A stretch of 64,000 nt of DNA from UBA3775 sp964584255 (GTDB lineage: Bacteria > Bacillota > Clostridia > Lachnospirales > Lachnospiraceae). The DNA lies in the NCBI GenBank assembly GCA_964584255.1, contig CAZOZM010000005.1, forward strand, positions 62,001 to 126,000, in the 5' to 3' direction. Positions 1 through 8,685 of the stretch are shown one piece after another (position 1 is the stretch's first letter; the number at the start of each line of letters is the position of its first letter). A program made the translations under genes and the position numbers. Under the pieces are notes generated by a model. The model did no database searches. It was not told where the DNA came from and saw only the letters and a program-made list of their open reading frames with translations.

Positions 1-1152
1 CTTATCTTCTGCATCATCTGTATCAAAATCACCTGTCATGTCTACAACATGTGATGAAATCTGACTTCCGTCAACAGTAAACTTAGTTGTATCAAATACC
101 TTAAGTGAACCGTCCTTAAGAGCTGCTTCAACTTCTGATACCTTCTCTGCAGTTCCCTCAGCACATGACGAACCGAGTGCTGTGATTGCAACTGCGCCTG
201 ACTGATATCCTTCAGCCCAGTTTGTTGCGATTTCCTCTCCGTTCATTGCAGCACCGATTGCATACTTGTAGTATACTGACCAGTTGTTTGTTGCTGATGT
301 AAGAGCAGCTTCCGGAGCAACACTTAACATGTCGATGTTATAACCGATACTGTAAGCAACCGTTCCGTTTTTCTGTGCAGCCTGAACAGCACTAGGTGCT
401 CCTGTTGAGTCTGCATGCTGACCGATAATTACGCAGCCTGATGACATTAAGGATTCTGCCGCAGTTCCCTCTGCAGTAATGTCAAACCAGCTGTTTGTAT
501 ATGTAACGTCCATTGTAACATCTGCATATACTGACTGAATTCCAAGGAAGAATGCTGTATATCCGGATACAACTTCCGCATATGGGAATGCACCTACATA
601 ACCAACCTTAACCTTGCCGTCAGCATCAAAGTTGTTGTCTGAAAGCTTGTTGTTGTCAACAAGTTCCTTAATCTTCATTCCTGCAACAACGCCTGATACA
701 TAACGTGATTCGTAAACTGAAGTGAAAGCATTCTTAAAGTTCTTAAGTCCTGAAAGGGATGCTGTATCACCTGTCATTGAAACGAATGTAACATCAGCAA
801 ATTCTGCTGCTGCCTGCTGAACATATGACTGATGTCCATAACTGTTTGAGAAAATAAGAGTACATCCCTGTCCTACTAAATCAACACAGGCATCATAACA
901 TGTTGAATTTTCACCAACCGTATACTTCCATACAATCTGATCATCAGCGATTCCAAGTTCACTTGCCGCTTTCTTGATACCATCAATGTGTGCATAGGTA
1001 TAACCTTCGTTTTCGTCTCCGATAAGAATAACACCAATCTTGAGACTGCTGCCGCTGCCTGCACCATTGCCACCGTTACTGCTGTCTGAAGAACATGCAA
1101 CAAGAGCGAATGTCATGGCAATTACAAGCATAACAGATACTAATTTCTTCAT
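1..1152 (-). CDS. BMP-family ABC transporter substrate-binding lipoprotein (3' end outside window)
   Basis: Predicted surface lipoprotein that captures a solute, probably a purine nucleoside, for an ABC importer of the basic membrane protein (BMP/NupN/PnrA) family. The start is the ATG at 1152, preceded by AGGAGG. The first 20 residues form a lipoprotein signal with lipobox LVAC (Cys20), then a Ser/Gly/Asn-rich linker. The family fold follows: the first strand ends in ILIGDENEGYTYAH, a NSYGHQSY segment sits near residue 95, and GAFPYAEVVSGYTAF near residue 190. About 383 residues are visible, so only a short C-terminal piece is missing. The transporter ATPase and permeases, normally downstream, would lie before base 1. 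Family assignment is firm; nucleoside specificity is inferred from the family only. Confidence 0.88.
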   Translation of the reverse strand, partial: MKKLVSVMLVIAMTFALVACSSDSSNGGNGAGSGSSLKIGVILIGDENEGYTYAHIDGIKKAASELGIADDQIVWKYTVGENSTCYDACVDLVGQGCTLIFSNSYGHQSYVQQAAAEFADVTFVSMTGDTASLSGLKNFKNAFTSVYESRYVSGVVAGMKIKELVDNNKLSDNNFDADGKVKVGYVGAFPYAEVVSGYTAFFLGIQSVYADVTMDVTYTNSWFDITAEGTAAESLMSSGCVIIGQHADSTGAPSAVQAAQKNGTVAYSIGYNIDMLSVAPEAALTSATNNWSVYYKYAIGAAMNGEEIATNWAEGYQSGAVAITALGSSCAEGTAEKVSEVEAALKDGSLKVFDTTKFTVDGSQISSHVVDMTGDFDTDDAEDK

Positions 1153-1203
1153 TTGAGAAATCCTCCTTTAGTTTTTTTCTTGCGCTAAAGAACACGTATT
1201 TAT

Positions 1204-1232
1204 ATAATATGACAGTTTATCTAAATTTTCAA
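1204..1232 (-). promoter_or_regulatory. SigA-type promoter of the BMP lipoprotein gene
   Basis: On the minus strand, TTGAAA (1227-1232) and TATTAT (1204-1209) are separated by exactly 17 bases. They lie about 50 bases upstream of the ATG at 1152, a normal leader length. No operator was recognised. Confidence 0.6.
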
Positions 1233-1283
1233 CGTAACTTTTCAATAAAATAAACTCCGACATATCGTTAATTTTATATGATT

Positions 1284-1736
1284 TTACAAACCAAGTTCCT
1301 TTGAATCAAGCCAGACGGTAAACGGGCCGTCATTTACAAGCGACACTTTCATATCTGCGCCAAACTCACCATGTTCAACAACCGGAACCGATTCTTTAAG
1401 TTTATCCAGCATATATTCATATAAGTTCTTCGCATGTACCGGATTTCCCGCACCCGTAAAGGATGGTCTGTTTCCTCTCCTGCAGTCTGCATAAAGAGTA
1501 AACTGTGATACAAACAGAATCTCTCCTCCAACCGATTCAAGGTTGAGATTTGTCTTGCCGTTTTCATCCTCAAAAATACGCAGGCCTATAAGCTTCTTCA
1601 GCATTTTGTCAGCAGTTTCTTCATTGTCCTCATCAGAAATACCGGCAAAAACAACATAACCTTTATTAATGCTGCCGTTAACCTTACCTTCAATTTTTAC
1701 ATCAGCAGATAAAACCTTCTGAATCAATAATCTCAT
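1284..1736 (-). CDS. dtd: D-aminoacyl-tRNA deacylase
   Basis: Cytoplasmic proofreading enzyme that hydrolyses D-amino acids (and glycine from tRNA-Ala) mischarged on tRNA. The product is 150 residues, the usual Dtd length. It begins MRLLIQKVLSADV and carries the SQFTL motif near residue 78 and the C-terminal NDGPFTVWLDS segment holding the cross-subunit Gly-cisPro type motif. An upstream in-frame ATG at 1757 exists, but GGAG sits 7 bases before the ATG at 1736 and homologues start there. In many Clostridia dtd lies beside relA and the yqgX-like hydrolase; here it is about 15 kb away from them, as a single gene. Confidence 0.93.
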   Translation of the reverse strand: MRLLIQKVLSADVKIEGKVNGSINKGYVVFAGISDEDNEETADKMLKKLIGLRIFEDENGKTNLNLESVGGEILFVSQFTLYADCRRGNRPSFTGAGNPVHAKNLYEYMLDKLKESVPVVEHGEFGADMKVSLVNDGPFTVWLDSKELGL

Positions 1737-1892
1737 ATCTTTCTCCATTCCCCGCACCGTAACGGCTCTTTATCAGATGCATTTCCGCAATCTTTCATAC
1801 ACCCTATATTTTTACACTCATACACAAAAAAACTCAAGTCATTTCGTCAATGCATAAAAGAAAGGTTTTTCCGCTCCGTAAAAATTCACTGC

Positions 1893-4055
1893 TTAATAGT
1901 AGATATCATTTTGATTTTCAAAATTCTCTGATATTTCCAAAATGTACTGAGCAAGTTCTTCCACCTTGTCTTCATCATAATTCAGCCTTAACCTTCCGTA
2001 TCTGTAATCCGAATAGTAATAGCTGCTTATATTTGTATTTATGCTGATATTAGGTTTAGACGTGTCAACCGAATGATCCGTTTCAATCATGTCCAGAATG
2101 AGTTCCAGAACTTTTTCACACTGTTCCCCATCCAGACTTCCGCTATAATACTTACCTTCAGATGATATCGAGCAGTCAATCCATGCAGAATATAATTCTC
2201 CATCGCCGACATTTAAATTCAAACTCAAATCACCAATTGATTCACCATCAGACTCAAGTATGCCATTAAACGACAGATATCTCCACTCTTCCTTCGAACG
2301 ATTCGAGCTGAAACAGTCCAGCAGAACCTCAAGGCTTTCCTCGTAGCACAATTCATCATAGAGCTTTCTTGTTTCCGGCATTGATGATATTTCATATTCG
2401 TTATTGAACTCTCTTCTGTTGTAGTAACCTCTTATGCTGACAGTTCTTCCTTCATAACCAATACTCTCATCCTCATCATAATAAGTATCCGATTCCGTAT
2501 ATTCGCCGTAAATAACTCTTTCTTTTTCCCTGTCGGTCAGCTCCTCAAATTCCTCAAGGAAGCACTCCAGCAGTTTCTCGTTATTTTCGGTTTTATCGAG
2601 AGCAAACATTTCACATTCTTCCGGAATTGCAATATATGCCTCATAGTATTCATCCTGTTTCTTAAGGAGATTTCTGAATTTGGTATCCTCATCTGCAGAC
2701 AGATAAATATTTCTATGATAAGTGCCTCCGCTTTTTGTCTTAATAATCAGACTCTCGTTTATGTATTCACCATCCCATCTGTTAAACGAATAATCATCCT
2801 GTTTAACCTTTTCACAGGTGTCCGCATATGCAACCGCAATAATGTTTTTGATTTCTTCTTCATCAAACTCAAGTTCCCTGATTAGAAGGTCATTATAGGA
2901 CGTGATGTAGTAATAGTTTGAACCGTCACTGGTTTTTACGGTTATGCTGCTTATGTTTTCTGCAGGAATAGGATTATCAAGTATTTTGTAACTTATCGAA
3001 TTTATGCCCGCTCCGAAAAGCACGGAAATGACAAAAATCACAAGTATTCCCGGCATTGTTTTTATGACAGGCTTGAATTTTCTGTATGTCACTGCAGAAT
3101 ATACAATATAGGCAATCACACCCAAAATTATAAATACCACTGACGTACCAGATTCGTCCTCGTATGTAATATATGTGGTTACAGCTGCCAAAAACATGGA
3201 AAATGTCAGCAGGCTCTGAAGCACCATCTGTGCTTTATTGTTCGGAACTGCATTTTCTGCCGTTTCCGACTTTCTTTTCATGAAGAATACAAAACCCAGG
3301 GCAATTAAAGCAATTGCACATATTAATGTTATAAGTATTCCGGGCACATAGGTAAATGCTACCGAATAGTTTTCATGATCCGGATAATTTCCTACCATGA
3401 GTTCAAATAAAAGGTTGTATTTTATCGAAAACCAGAAAACATTGTACATGTCAACGATCTTTGTTATCTCCTGTATTGTCGAAAGAACCATGAGCATTAT
3501 TACCCTTGGCATAAAGGTGATAAAAAGGGCAAAATAACCTGCAATTGACTTCTTGCCGACAACCGATGAGGCAATCAGAACTGCTCCCGAAACGTAGAGA
3601 ATTATGACCATATATACAATAAAATTCAGAGGAATAAATTCAGCCGAAAATCTCGTCTTATTGTTGATTCCGTAAAGTACTGCCGGTGTTAAAACCGCTA
3701 TCAGCGTACTTGCAACATACCAGGTAAGCGCTGAAACAAATCCTGTAATAAAAAGACACTGACGTGTATATGGCAATGCATGATAAAAATCGGAGCTGCT
3801 TCTCTTAAAAAGATAGGAAAACAGCTTAAGTATTAATGCAAACGGTAAAAGAATCGCAACATACAGATATGCTCCCGAGAAGTCATTTATGTTTATAAAA
3901 CTTACCGAGCCGTTTGGCAGGTTTTTACTGTTTACCAATGATATCAAAGGAACAAATCCCGAGAATGCCATTGACAGAAAAAGCATTACAATTCCTATTC
4001 CCATTGTCTGGTGCATTGATTCTTTATATAATCGACCACTGAATAATTTCTTCAT
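1893..4055 (-). CDS. ABC-2 type exporter permease with large extracytoplasmic domain (DUF6449-like)
   Basis: Membrane subunit (720 residues) of an ABC exporter, paired with the ATPase gene that ends 10 bases upstream. The start follows AGGAGG. The N-terminal half has at least seven hydrophobic segments, the first near residues 17-40. After a further cluster of segments around 290-360, the C-terminal half is soluble, very rich in Asp, Glu, Tyr and Ser, and probably lies outside the membrane. This layout matches YtrC/YtrD-like permeases of Firmicutes. A GntR-type YtrA regulator, usual in such operons, is not present beside it. The exported substrate cannot be read from the sequence; cell-wall-active peptides or lipids are possible. 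Confidence 0.75.
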   Translation of the reverse strand: MKKLFSGRLYKESMHQTMGIGIVMLFLSMAFSGFVPLISLVNSKNLPNGSVSFININDFSGAYLYVAILLPFALILKLFSYLFKRSSSDFYHALPYTRQCLFITGFVSALTWYVASTLIAVLTPAVLYGINNKTRFSAEFIPLNFIVYMVIILYVSGAVLIASSVVGKKSIAGYFALFITFMPRVIMLMVLSTIQEITKIVDMYNVFWFSIKYNLLFELMVGNYPDHENYSVAFTYVPGILITLICAIALIALGFVFFMKRKSETAENAVPNNKAQMVLQSLLTFSMFLAAVTTYITYEDESGTSVVFIILGVIAYIVYSAVTYRKFKPVIKTMPGILVIFVISVLFGAGINSISYKILDNPIPAENISSITVKTSDGSNYYYITSYNDLLIRELEFDEEEIKNIIAVAYADTCEKVKQDDYSFNRWDGEYINESLIIKTKSGGTYHRNIYLSADEDTKFRNLLKKQDEYYEAYIAIPEECEMFALDKTENNEKLLECFLEEFEELTDREKERVIYGEYTESDTYYDEDESIGYEGRTVSIRGYYNRREFNNEYEISSMPETRKLYDELCYEESLEVLLDCFSSNRSKEEWRYLSFNGILESDGESIGDLSLNLNVGDGELYSAWIDCSISSEGKYYSGSLDGEQCEKVLELILDMIETDHSVDTSKPNISINTNISSYYYSDYRYGRLRLNYDEDKVEELAQYILEISENFENQNDIYY

Positions 4056-4065
4056 ACTGCACCTC

Positions 4066-4965
4066 CTACATTAATACATCTTTGAAAGCATAGCCGAGCG
4101 CTTCCATTTCATAAACAAATACTTCTTCAAGTGCAAGAGGCAGCACATCCAACAGCAATGGCTTCATTGCCTCAACCCTTGGAATAACCTCTTCCCTCTT
4201 TCCTCTTACGATAAAGTTTGCAACACGACCCTTTTTGCTGAAATTAATCATCTCAATTCCGTCAAATCTGCTCTCGTCAAACTCATCCTCAAAAGCAACC
4301 TGAAGCTTAAACAGTGAAGTTTTAAGATTGACAACATCACTCTCAAAAATAACGCCGCCCTTATGGAGAAGAGTGAGCTGATTACATACATCCTCCAATT
4401 CCCTTAGAGAATGACTTGTAATTACAACTGTAATATTCCTCTCTTTTACATCCTCAATTATCTCATCCTTTACAAGACGTCTCATTACCGGATCAAGTCC
4501 GTCAAACGTTTCATCAAAGAAAAGATACTGAGGCTTACATGACAGAGCCAGAATTGTAGCCGCCTGCCTCTTCATACCTTTACTGAATGTGGAGATATTT
4601 GCCTTAGGATCAAGTCCAAATCTCTCCGTAAGAAGTTTATATCTTTCATTATCGAAATCCGGATAGTAATTTCTGTACATGTCAGCCATTCTGTTCATAT
4701 TGGCACCGGAAAGGAAAAACAGCTCATCCGGAACATAAACAAACTTTTTCTTTGCCTCAGGATTATTCCATACGTTTTCGCCATCTATTTCTACGGTTCC
4801 GCCCTCTGCCTGATAAATACCGGTTATCATTCTCAGAAAGGTTGATTTACCCGCACCATTACTGCCAATAAGACCATAAATGCTGCCTTCGGCAATTTCC
4901 GTATTCATATTCTTTAAAGCCGTGAATTTTCCAAAGTGCTTTGATGCATTAGTTACCTTTATCAT
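4066..4965 (-). CDS. ABC transporter ATP-binding protein (YtrB-like)
   Basis: Nucleotide-binding subunit that powers the permease encoded 10 bases downstream; the two genes form one operon. The 299-residue protein has Walker A GSNGAGKST near residue 35, the signature FSKGMKRQ near residue 135, Walker B YLFFDETFDGLD near 155 and the switch histidine in TSHSLRELED near 190. The tail of about 90 residues after the ATPase core is typical of the YtrB/BcrA-like exporter group. AGGAGG precedes the ATG. Substrate unknown. Confidence 0.85.
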   Translation of the reverse strand: MIKVTNASKHFGKFTALKNMNTEIAEGSIYGLIGSNGAGKSTFLRMITGIYQAEGGTVEIDGENVWNNPEAKKKFVYVPDELFFLSGANMNRMADMYRNYYPDFDNERYKLLTERFGLDPKANISTFSKGMKRQAATILALSCKPQYLFFDETFDGLDPVMRRLVKDEIIEDVKERNITVVITSHSLRELEDVCNQLTLLHKGGVIFESDVVNLKTSLFKLQVAFEDEFDESRFDGIEMINFSKKGRVANFIVRGKREEVIPRVEAMKPLLLDVLPLALEEVFVYEMEALGYAFKDVLM

Positions 4966-5120
4966 ATATGACCTCCTTTTTTTCTGAATTCTATCAGACT
5001 TTTCCCTCCGGGTAAATACAGTTAAAAATTTCTTAAGATATTATGCTGATTTTCTTATATTCATGACCTCTCTTTTTACCCTTTTGCACACATCCAGGGC
5101 CAACGGTGTCATTCTCCCAT

Positions 5121-5151
5121 AAAAAACGGCCATGCATAATGCACAGCCGTT
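5121..5151 (-). terminator. Intrinsic terminator of the zinc-ribbon gene
   Basis: On the minus strand AACGGC and GCCGTT pair, with an inner TGCA/TGCA pairing, and the hairpin is followed by a TTTTTTAT tract. It lies 28 bases after the stop codon at 5179. Confidence 0.75.
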
Positions 5152-5178
5152 AAACTCTTATTTAACTGTCCGGTTTGT

Positions 5179-5634
5179 CTAAACAGCACTTCCGCACTTA
5201 CTGCAGAATTTCTGTCCTGCCTGACATTTTGAACCACATGTAGGACAAAACTTTTCAGCCTCAACCGGCTTTTCTTCTTCGAAAATAACCTGTGAACCGC
5301 ATCCGCTGCAGAACTTCTGACCTGCCGGAACCTCAGCACCACAGTTGTTGCATACATTTATTCCCTTAATGCTGCGAATCTGTTCCTTAAGTTCTTCACG
5401 CTTTGCAAACGCTTCTGAAATCTTATCGAAAAGCTCACGATATTCCGGTTCTGCCGAATCTTTATTACTCTCGTAATATTTCATTCCGACCTCATTATAT
5501 AATCCGGTTATGCTCTTTGTGAGATCGCTTATCTGACTGTTCATCTTGGCTGTTTCTGCCACATTCTTGGCTTTCTGACCTGCCGACTGAGTCGTCTCAG
5601 AAACCTTTGACTTTAAATCATCAAAAAATGCCAT
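5179..5634 (-). CDS. Small coiled-coil protein with two C-terminal zinc ribbons
   Basis: Protein of 151 residues with unknown precise role. Residues 1-90 are helical and charged (MAFFDDLKSKVSE start, then a long amphipathic stretch). The C-terminus holds two double-CxxC zinc ribbons: CNNCGAE...CSGCGSQ and CPTCGSK...CSKCGSA. Such zinc-ribbon proteins are common in Lachnospiraceae and are usually annotated only by domain. There is no signal peptide or membrane segment, so it is probably cytoplasmic. GAGGGG precedes the ATG; it is a single-gene unit with its own promoter and terminator. The long fusion protein at 57400-60136 starts with a related ribbon. Confidence 0.8.
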   Translation of the reverse strand: MAFFDDLKSKVSETTQSAGQKAKNVAETAKMNSQISDLTKSITGLYNEVGMKYYESNKDSAEPEYRELFDKISEAFAKREELKEQIRSIKGINVCNNCGAEVPAGQKFCSGCGSQVIFEEEKPVEAEKFCPTCGSKCQAGQKFCSKCGSAV

Positions 5635-5681
5635 ATCTTAATACCCCTCTTTTCTTAATACTGTTATACAGCTTTTCATAC

Positions 5682-5711
5682 AGTATACATTAGTCCGCCT
5701 CTTTTTTTCAA
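5682..5711 (-). promoter_or_regulatory. SigA-type promoter of the zinc-ribbon gene
   Basis: Minus strand TTGAAA (5706-5711), an 18-base spacer ending in TG, and TATACT (5682-5687), about 48 bases before the ATG at 5634. Confidence 0.55.
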
Positions 5712-5824
5712 TACCCCTTACAAGAATTTAATCAATTTCTAAACAGCCCGCTTCATGACATTATCCATGCAATTAATTCAGAAAACTGCGTATACTATAA
5801 GGAAACAGTCTTTTCGAGGTAAAT

Positions 5825-6274
5825 ATGAAGGGTGAATTTAAAAAACTGCTTCTTTCGGAGTTCGGAAGCAGCAAATATGAAAATATGCTTATTGAAATCA
5901 GAAAAAACGATGATGGCGAAATCATATGCAGCAACATTGTCATAAACATGCTTGACATCCTTCTGAATAAAAGCAGCAACGAAATTGAGAATATGACGCA
6001 AAGACTGTATGACACTCTCCGAATTGCTTATAAAAAAAGCAGGGGCTTTATGCCCTTACTGCTTTCTTCTCTTATAACTTTACTTCTTGTTGTCTTTTTG
6101 AAACCCGAATCTCCGCTCAACACCTTATTTCCCGCAATAATCATCATCCTTCTCATTATTAAAGCCGCCGAAATCATACTTAACCGATACTGCTATATGG
6201 ATGCACGGCTTATTCTGTCCTACAAAGTATCTTTGGATATAGTTAATTATCTGAGAGAAAAAAAAGACTCTTAG
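5825..6274 (+). CDS. Hypothetical two-helix membrane protein
   Basis: One of only two supported genes on the + strand. The 149-residue product has a charged cytoplasmic N-terminus of about 75 residues and two hydrophobic helices (FMPLLLSSLITLLLVVFLK near residue 78 and TLFPAIIIILLIIKAAEIIL near 100), then a basic tail ending REKKDS. GAGGT lies about 9 bases before the ATG. No family was recognised, and it has no operon partner, being divergent from the zinc-ribbon gene. A small TM protein of regulatory or structural type is all that can be said. Confidence 0.55.
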   Translation: MKGEFKKLLLSEFGSSKYENMLIEIRKNDDGEIICSNIVINMLDILLNKSSNEIENMTQRLYDTLRIAYKKSRGFMPLLLSSLITLLLVVFLKPESPLNTLFPAIIIILLIIKAAEIILNRYCYMDARLILSYKVSLDIVNYLREKKDS

Positions 6275-6370
6275 AATCTGTAGAATGCACAATGCGGCAA
6301 GAGTATTTCCGTTGAAATACCGCACATCTTCCATTTTTTATATATGTTTTTTTAACAGATCCTGCAAAAA

Positions 6371-6398
6371 ATAAAAGAGGCAGGTAAAACCTGCCTCT
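6371..6398 (-). terminator. Intrinsic terminator of the two-domain wall protein gene
   Basis: Perfect 9-bp stem GAGGCAGGT/ACCTGCCTC with a 3-base loop. On the minus strand it is followed by TTTTATTTTTT, 44 bases after the stop codon at 6443. Facing the convergent + gene the T tract is poor, so it mainly serves the minus strand but may also block read-through from 5825-6274. Confidence 0.85.
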
Positions 6399-6442
6399 CC
6401 TGTAATTTACAACAAATTTTAATATCTGTTTTCTGAGTAGAA

Positions 6443-7519
6443 TTAAGCTCTCTTCTTAGAAGCTGCAACTACACCGCCCATAGCTGCAAGTGCGATAACT
6501 GCGAGAACTGCAACGCTTGTAGCATCACCTGTTTCCTTGTTGTCATCCTTCTTGTCATCAGCTGCGCCTGTGTTATCATCAGCTGCGCCTGTGTTGTCAT
6601 CAGCTGCGCCTGTGTTGTCATCAGCTGCGCCTGTGTTGTCATCAGCTGCTGGTGTATCAGCATCATCCTTGTTATCATCATCAGCTGCTGGTGTATCAGC
6701 ATCATCATCTAATGCATATACTACTGAAAATTCGATAGAGATGTCATCCTGACCGGACTGTACGCTGAATCCGTACTTGCCGTCTGCTTCACTCCAAGCT
6801 GCCTTAAGAACATCACCTGAGTATGTGAATGTGTATTCTGTCTGTGTTGTTAATCCACGTTCATATCCTGCTGCTCCTGATGCTGCACCATTGAAGATGA
6901 ATAATTCATAATTATCCCACTTGCTTGCTGCATTTGGAGAAGTAACCTTGAACTGAAGTCCGACAACTTCTTTTCCATCTGAAGGAACAACTTCAAGCCA
7001 TGCACCCTGCCATGCATCGATGTCTGCTTTGTTTCCTGCTTCAGCTACTGTATCGTCGCCCCAAGGCTTAACAGAAGTTGTATATCCGTTTGGAACAACC
7101 TTTACATTAAGTGTATCATGACCTGCCTGGATATTGAAAGCATACTTACCTTCTGCTTCATCCCATGCTGCACTGAGTAAGTCACCTGAATATGTGAATG
7201 TATAATCTGTCTGTGTTGTTAATCCACTCTCATAACCTGCTGCTCCTGATGCTGCTTTGTTGAAGATAAATAATTCATAATTATCCCACTTACTTGCTGC
7301 ATTTGCAGAATTAACTTCAAATGTAAGTGATGAAACTGTCTCTCCTTCTTCAGGAACAACTTCGATCCATGCACCGCTCCAGGCATCAACTGTTGCTGTA
7401 TCTGTTACTGTAGAATCTGCATCATACCAGCCTTTAATGCTTACTTCGCTTGCGCTTGCAAGTCCGAACATTGCAGTAATTGCTGCTGTACACATTAATA
7501 CCTTAGCAAATTTTCTCAT
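6443..7519 (-). CDS. Secreted protein with two tandem beta-rich domains and a sorting-like C-terminus
   Basis: Predicted exported protein of 358 residues. The start is the ATG at 7519, with AGGAGG before it, giving MRKFAKVLMCTAAITAMFG and a signal peptide cut near ASA/SE. Two homologous domains of about 120 residues follow. Each has an AWSGAW or AWQGAW box, an NAASKWDNYELFIFN segment and TYTFTYSGD- or TEYTFTYSGD-like strands, and they look like carbohydrate-binding modules. Then comes an Asp/Ala/Thr linker made of 7-residue NTGAADD repeats, and a tail NKETGD, hydrophobic helix, SKKRA. The tail resembles an LPXTG wall-sorting signal but lacks Leu-Pro, so anchoring by a sortase or as a membrane tail is inferred. 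Ligand unknown. Confidence 0.8.
   Translation of the reverse strand: MRKFAKVLMCTAAITAMFGLASASEVSIKGWYDADSTVTDTATVDAWSGAWIEVVPEEGETVSSLTFEVNSANAASKWDNYELFIFNKAASGAAGYESGLTTQTDYTFTYSGDLLSAAWDEAEGKYAFNIQAGHDTLNVKVVPNGYTTSVKPWGDDTVAEAGNKADIDAWQGAWLEVVPSDGKEVVGLQFKVTSPNAASKWDNYELFIFNGAASGAAGYERGLTTQTEYTFTYSGDVLKAAWSEADGKYGFSVQSGQDDISIEFSVVYALDDDADTPAADDDNKDDADTPAADDNTGAADDNTGAADDNTGAADDNTGAADDKKDDNKETGDATSVAVLAVIALAAMGGVVAASKKRA
6559..6642 (-). repeat. Four tandem 21-bp repeats encoding the NTGAADD linker
   Basis: Four head-to-tail 21-bp units begin at 6559, 6580, 6601 and 6622, differing by a single base. They encode the acidic wall-spanning linker, and a related half-unit follows at 6643. The in-frame unit length means slippage would change linker length without breaking the gene. 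Confidence 0.9.
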
Positions 7520-7548
7520 TGCTATACCTCCTAAAAATCTGTCTCTTA

Positions 7549-7580
7549 CAAAAAGAACCGGCATGAAACCGGCTCTTTTT
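7549..7580 (-). terminator. Intrinsic terminator between the two wall-protein genes
   Basis: Minus strand AAAAAGAGCCGG / CCGGTTCTTTTT stem (one G-T wobble) with a 7-base loop, ending in a T run. It lies 25 bases after the stop of the gene at 7605-8321. Because of it, the downstream gene (start 7519) depends on read-through or on a promoter not recognised here. Confidence 0.8.
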
Positions 7581-7604
7581 AAGTTATTTGTTTTGTTTGA
7601 ACAA

Positions 7605-8321
7605 TTAAGCTCTCTTCTTAGAAACTACAACTGCACCACTCATAGCTGCAAGTGCGATAACTGCGAGAACTGCAACGCTTGTAGCATCACCTGTTTCCTT
7701 GTTGTTATCTGTCTTGTTATCAGCTGCAGGAGCGTCTGTCTTGTCATCAGCTGCGCCTGTGTTGTCATCAGTTGCAGGAGCATCTGCTGTTCCCTTTACG
7801 ATGTAGAACATCTTTTCAGGATCTTCTTCTTCAGTAGAAGTTGTCCACTGGCCACCGAATGTTCCCCAACCAGCCTTGCTGTTTGTACCGATAGCACCAC
7901 CGAACCAATTCTCTTCTGTCCACTCATCAACGAACTTGATTGTGTATGTAACAGAAGTAACTTTTGAGAAAACTGCTGGATCATCTGAGTAACCCTGAAC
8001 CTTGATAGACTCATCTTTGTTCTTTTCAGAGTTGATGTAAAGTGTGTTGTTTCCGTCTGTACCATCAATTACAGCAAAGTCTGTAACGTCAACAGTCTTA
8101 CCGTCAACAACCATAGATACCTTCTGAATTTCGATAGTCTTACCATAGCTCTGAAGATATGTTCTGCAGTACTCATCTTCTGCATCTGTGAATGCACCTG
8201 TTGTGTCAAGTGTAAGATCAAAAATGTTGTCACTTGATGTCTCAACTGTTGCTGCGCTTGCACATCCAAGAGCGAATGTTGCTGCGAGAGCTACAACGAG
8301 ACCCTTAAAAAACTTTCTCAT
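7605..8321 (-). CDS. Secreted protein with sorting-like C-terminus, paralogue of the downstream gene
   Basis: Exported protein of 238 residues. AGGAGG precedes the ATG. The signal peptide ends near ALGCASA/AT; an ALGC lipobox-like reading is possible but weaker. Residues 25-175 form one beta-rich domain (SSDNIFDLTLDTTGAFTDAE start, later GWGTFGGQW), not obviously the same as the repeated domain of the neighbour. The acidic DNTGAADD linker and the NKETGD-hydrophobic-SKKRA tail are nearly identical to the neighbour down to DNA level. A carbohydrate-binding surface protein is a reasonable guess. It has a strong promoter at 8364-8392 and a terminator directly downstream. Confidence 0.78.
   Translation of the reverse strand: MRKFFKGLVVALAATFALGCASAATVETSSDNIFDLTLDTTGAFTDAEDEYCRTYLQSYGKTIEIQKVSMVVDGKTVDVTDFAVIDGTDGNNTLYINSEKNKDESIKVQGYSDDPAVFSKVTSVTYTIKFVDEWTEENWFGGAIGTNSKAGWGTFGGQWTTSTEEEDPEKMFYIVKGTADAPATDDNTGAADDKTDAPAADNKTDNNKETGDATSVAVLAVIALAAMSGAVVVSKKRA
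7641..7705 (-). repeat. 65-bp direct repeat shared by the two wall-protein genes
   Basis: Bases 7641-7705 are identical to 6479-6543, both encoding the end of the linker and most of the hydrophobic sorting-like helix. Flanking bases differ only at scattered positions. Identity at synonymous positions points to recent duplication or gene conversion of the 3' ends. Confidence 0.9.
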
Positions 8322-8363
8322 TGGAAAATCCTCCTATAAAAATAAATTCAAATAAGTGTCCTC

Positions 8364-8392
8364 AATATAACACTGTTTTCACGGAAAGTCAA
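8364..8392 (-). promoter_or_regulatory. SigA-type promoter of the 238-residue wall-protein gene
   Basis: Minus strand TTGACT (8387-8392), 17-base spacer, TATATT (8364-8369), 43 bases before the ATG at 8321. Close to consensus, suggesting strong expression. Confidence 0.75.
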
Positions 8393-8628
8393 TCAGTTTT
8401 ACACAAATAATTCAAAATTTAAGCTTTTTTCATCTGTCTTTTTGGCAAATTTTGCTAATATAGCGGAAAAAAATTTCGCTTTCTAAAAAATCGTATATTT
8501 CTCTAATTTTATTGTATAATTCTTGTTTTTTGTCAATTTCACACCCCTGCAGGAGTATTTACCAACAATCTTTTTATAAAGCTCAATTTATCAGTTTATT
8601 CTTTTTTGTATATCTTAATACCGCGATT

Positions 8629-8685
8629 TCATTTACTGTATTCGTTATAACATGGAACAACAATTGTAATCATGTCTTTCATCAT
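8629..8685 (-). pseudogene. Remnant of a family 2 glycosyltransferase (first 18 codons only)
   Basis: The minus strand reads MMKDMITIVVPCYNEYSK and then stops with TGA at 8629-8631. The segment ITIVVPCYNE is the characteristic first beta strand and UDP-binding loop of GT2 enzymes. The ATG directly follows the TAA of the preceding small reading frame with GGGGG just upstream, as in a real coupled operon. Nothing GT2-like continues in any frame downstream, so the rest appears deleted. The match is short and could be chance, but the motif, start and spacing together make a gene fossil the better reading. Confidence 0.5.

Noticed and set aside
5109..5357. Basic 82-codon frame overlapping the zinc-ribbon gene end
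   Set aside because: Same-strand shift frame that runs over the terminator; the zinc-ribbon frame has conserved Cys pairs and proper signals.
6537..6752. + strand Ser/Ala-rich frame over the wall-protein linker
   Set aside because: Antisense of the 21-bp repeats; low complexity and no ribosome binding site.
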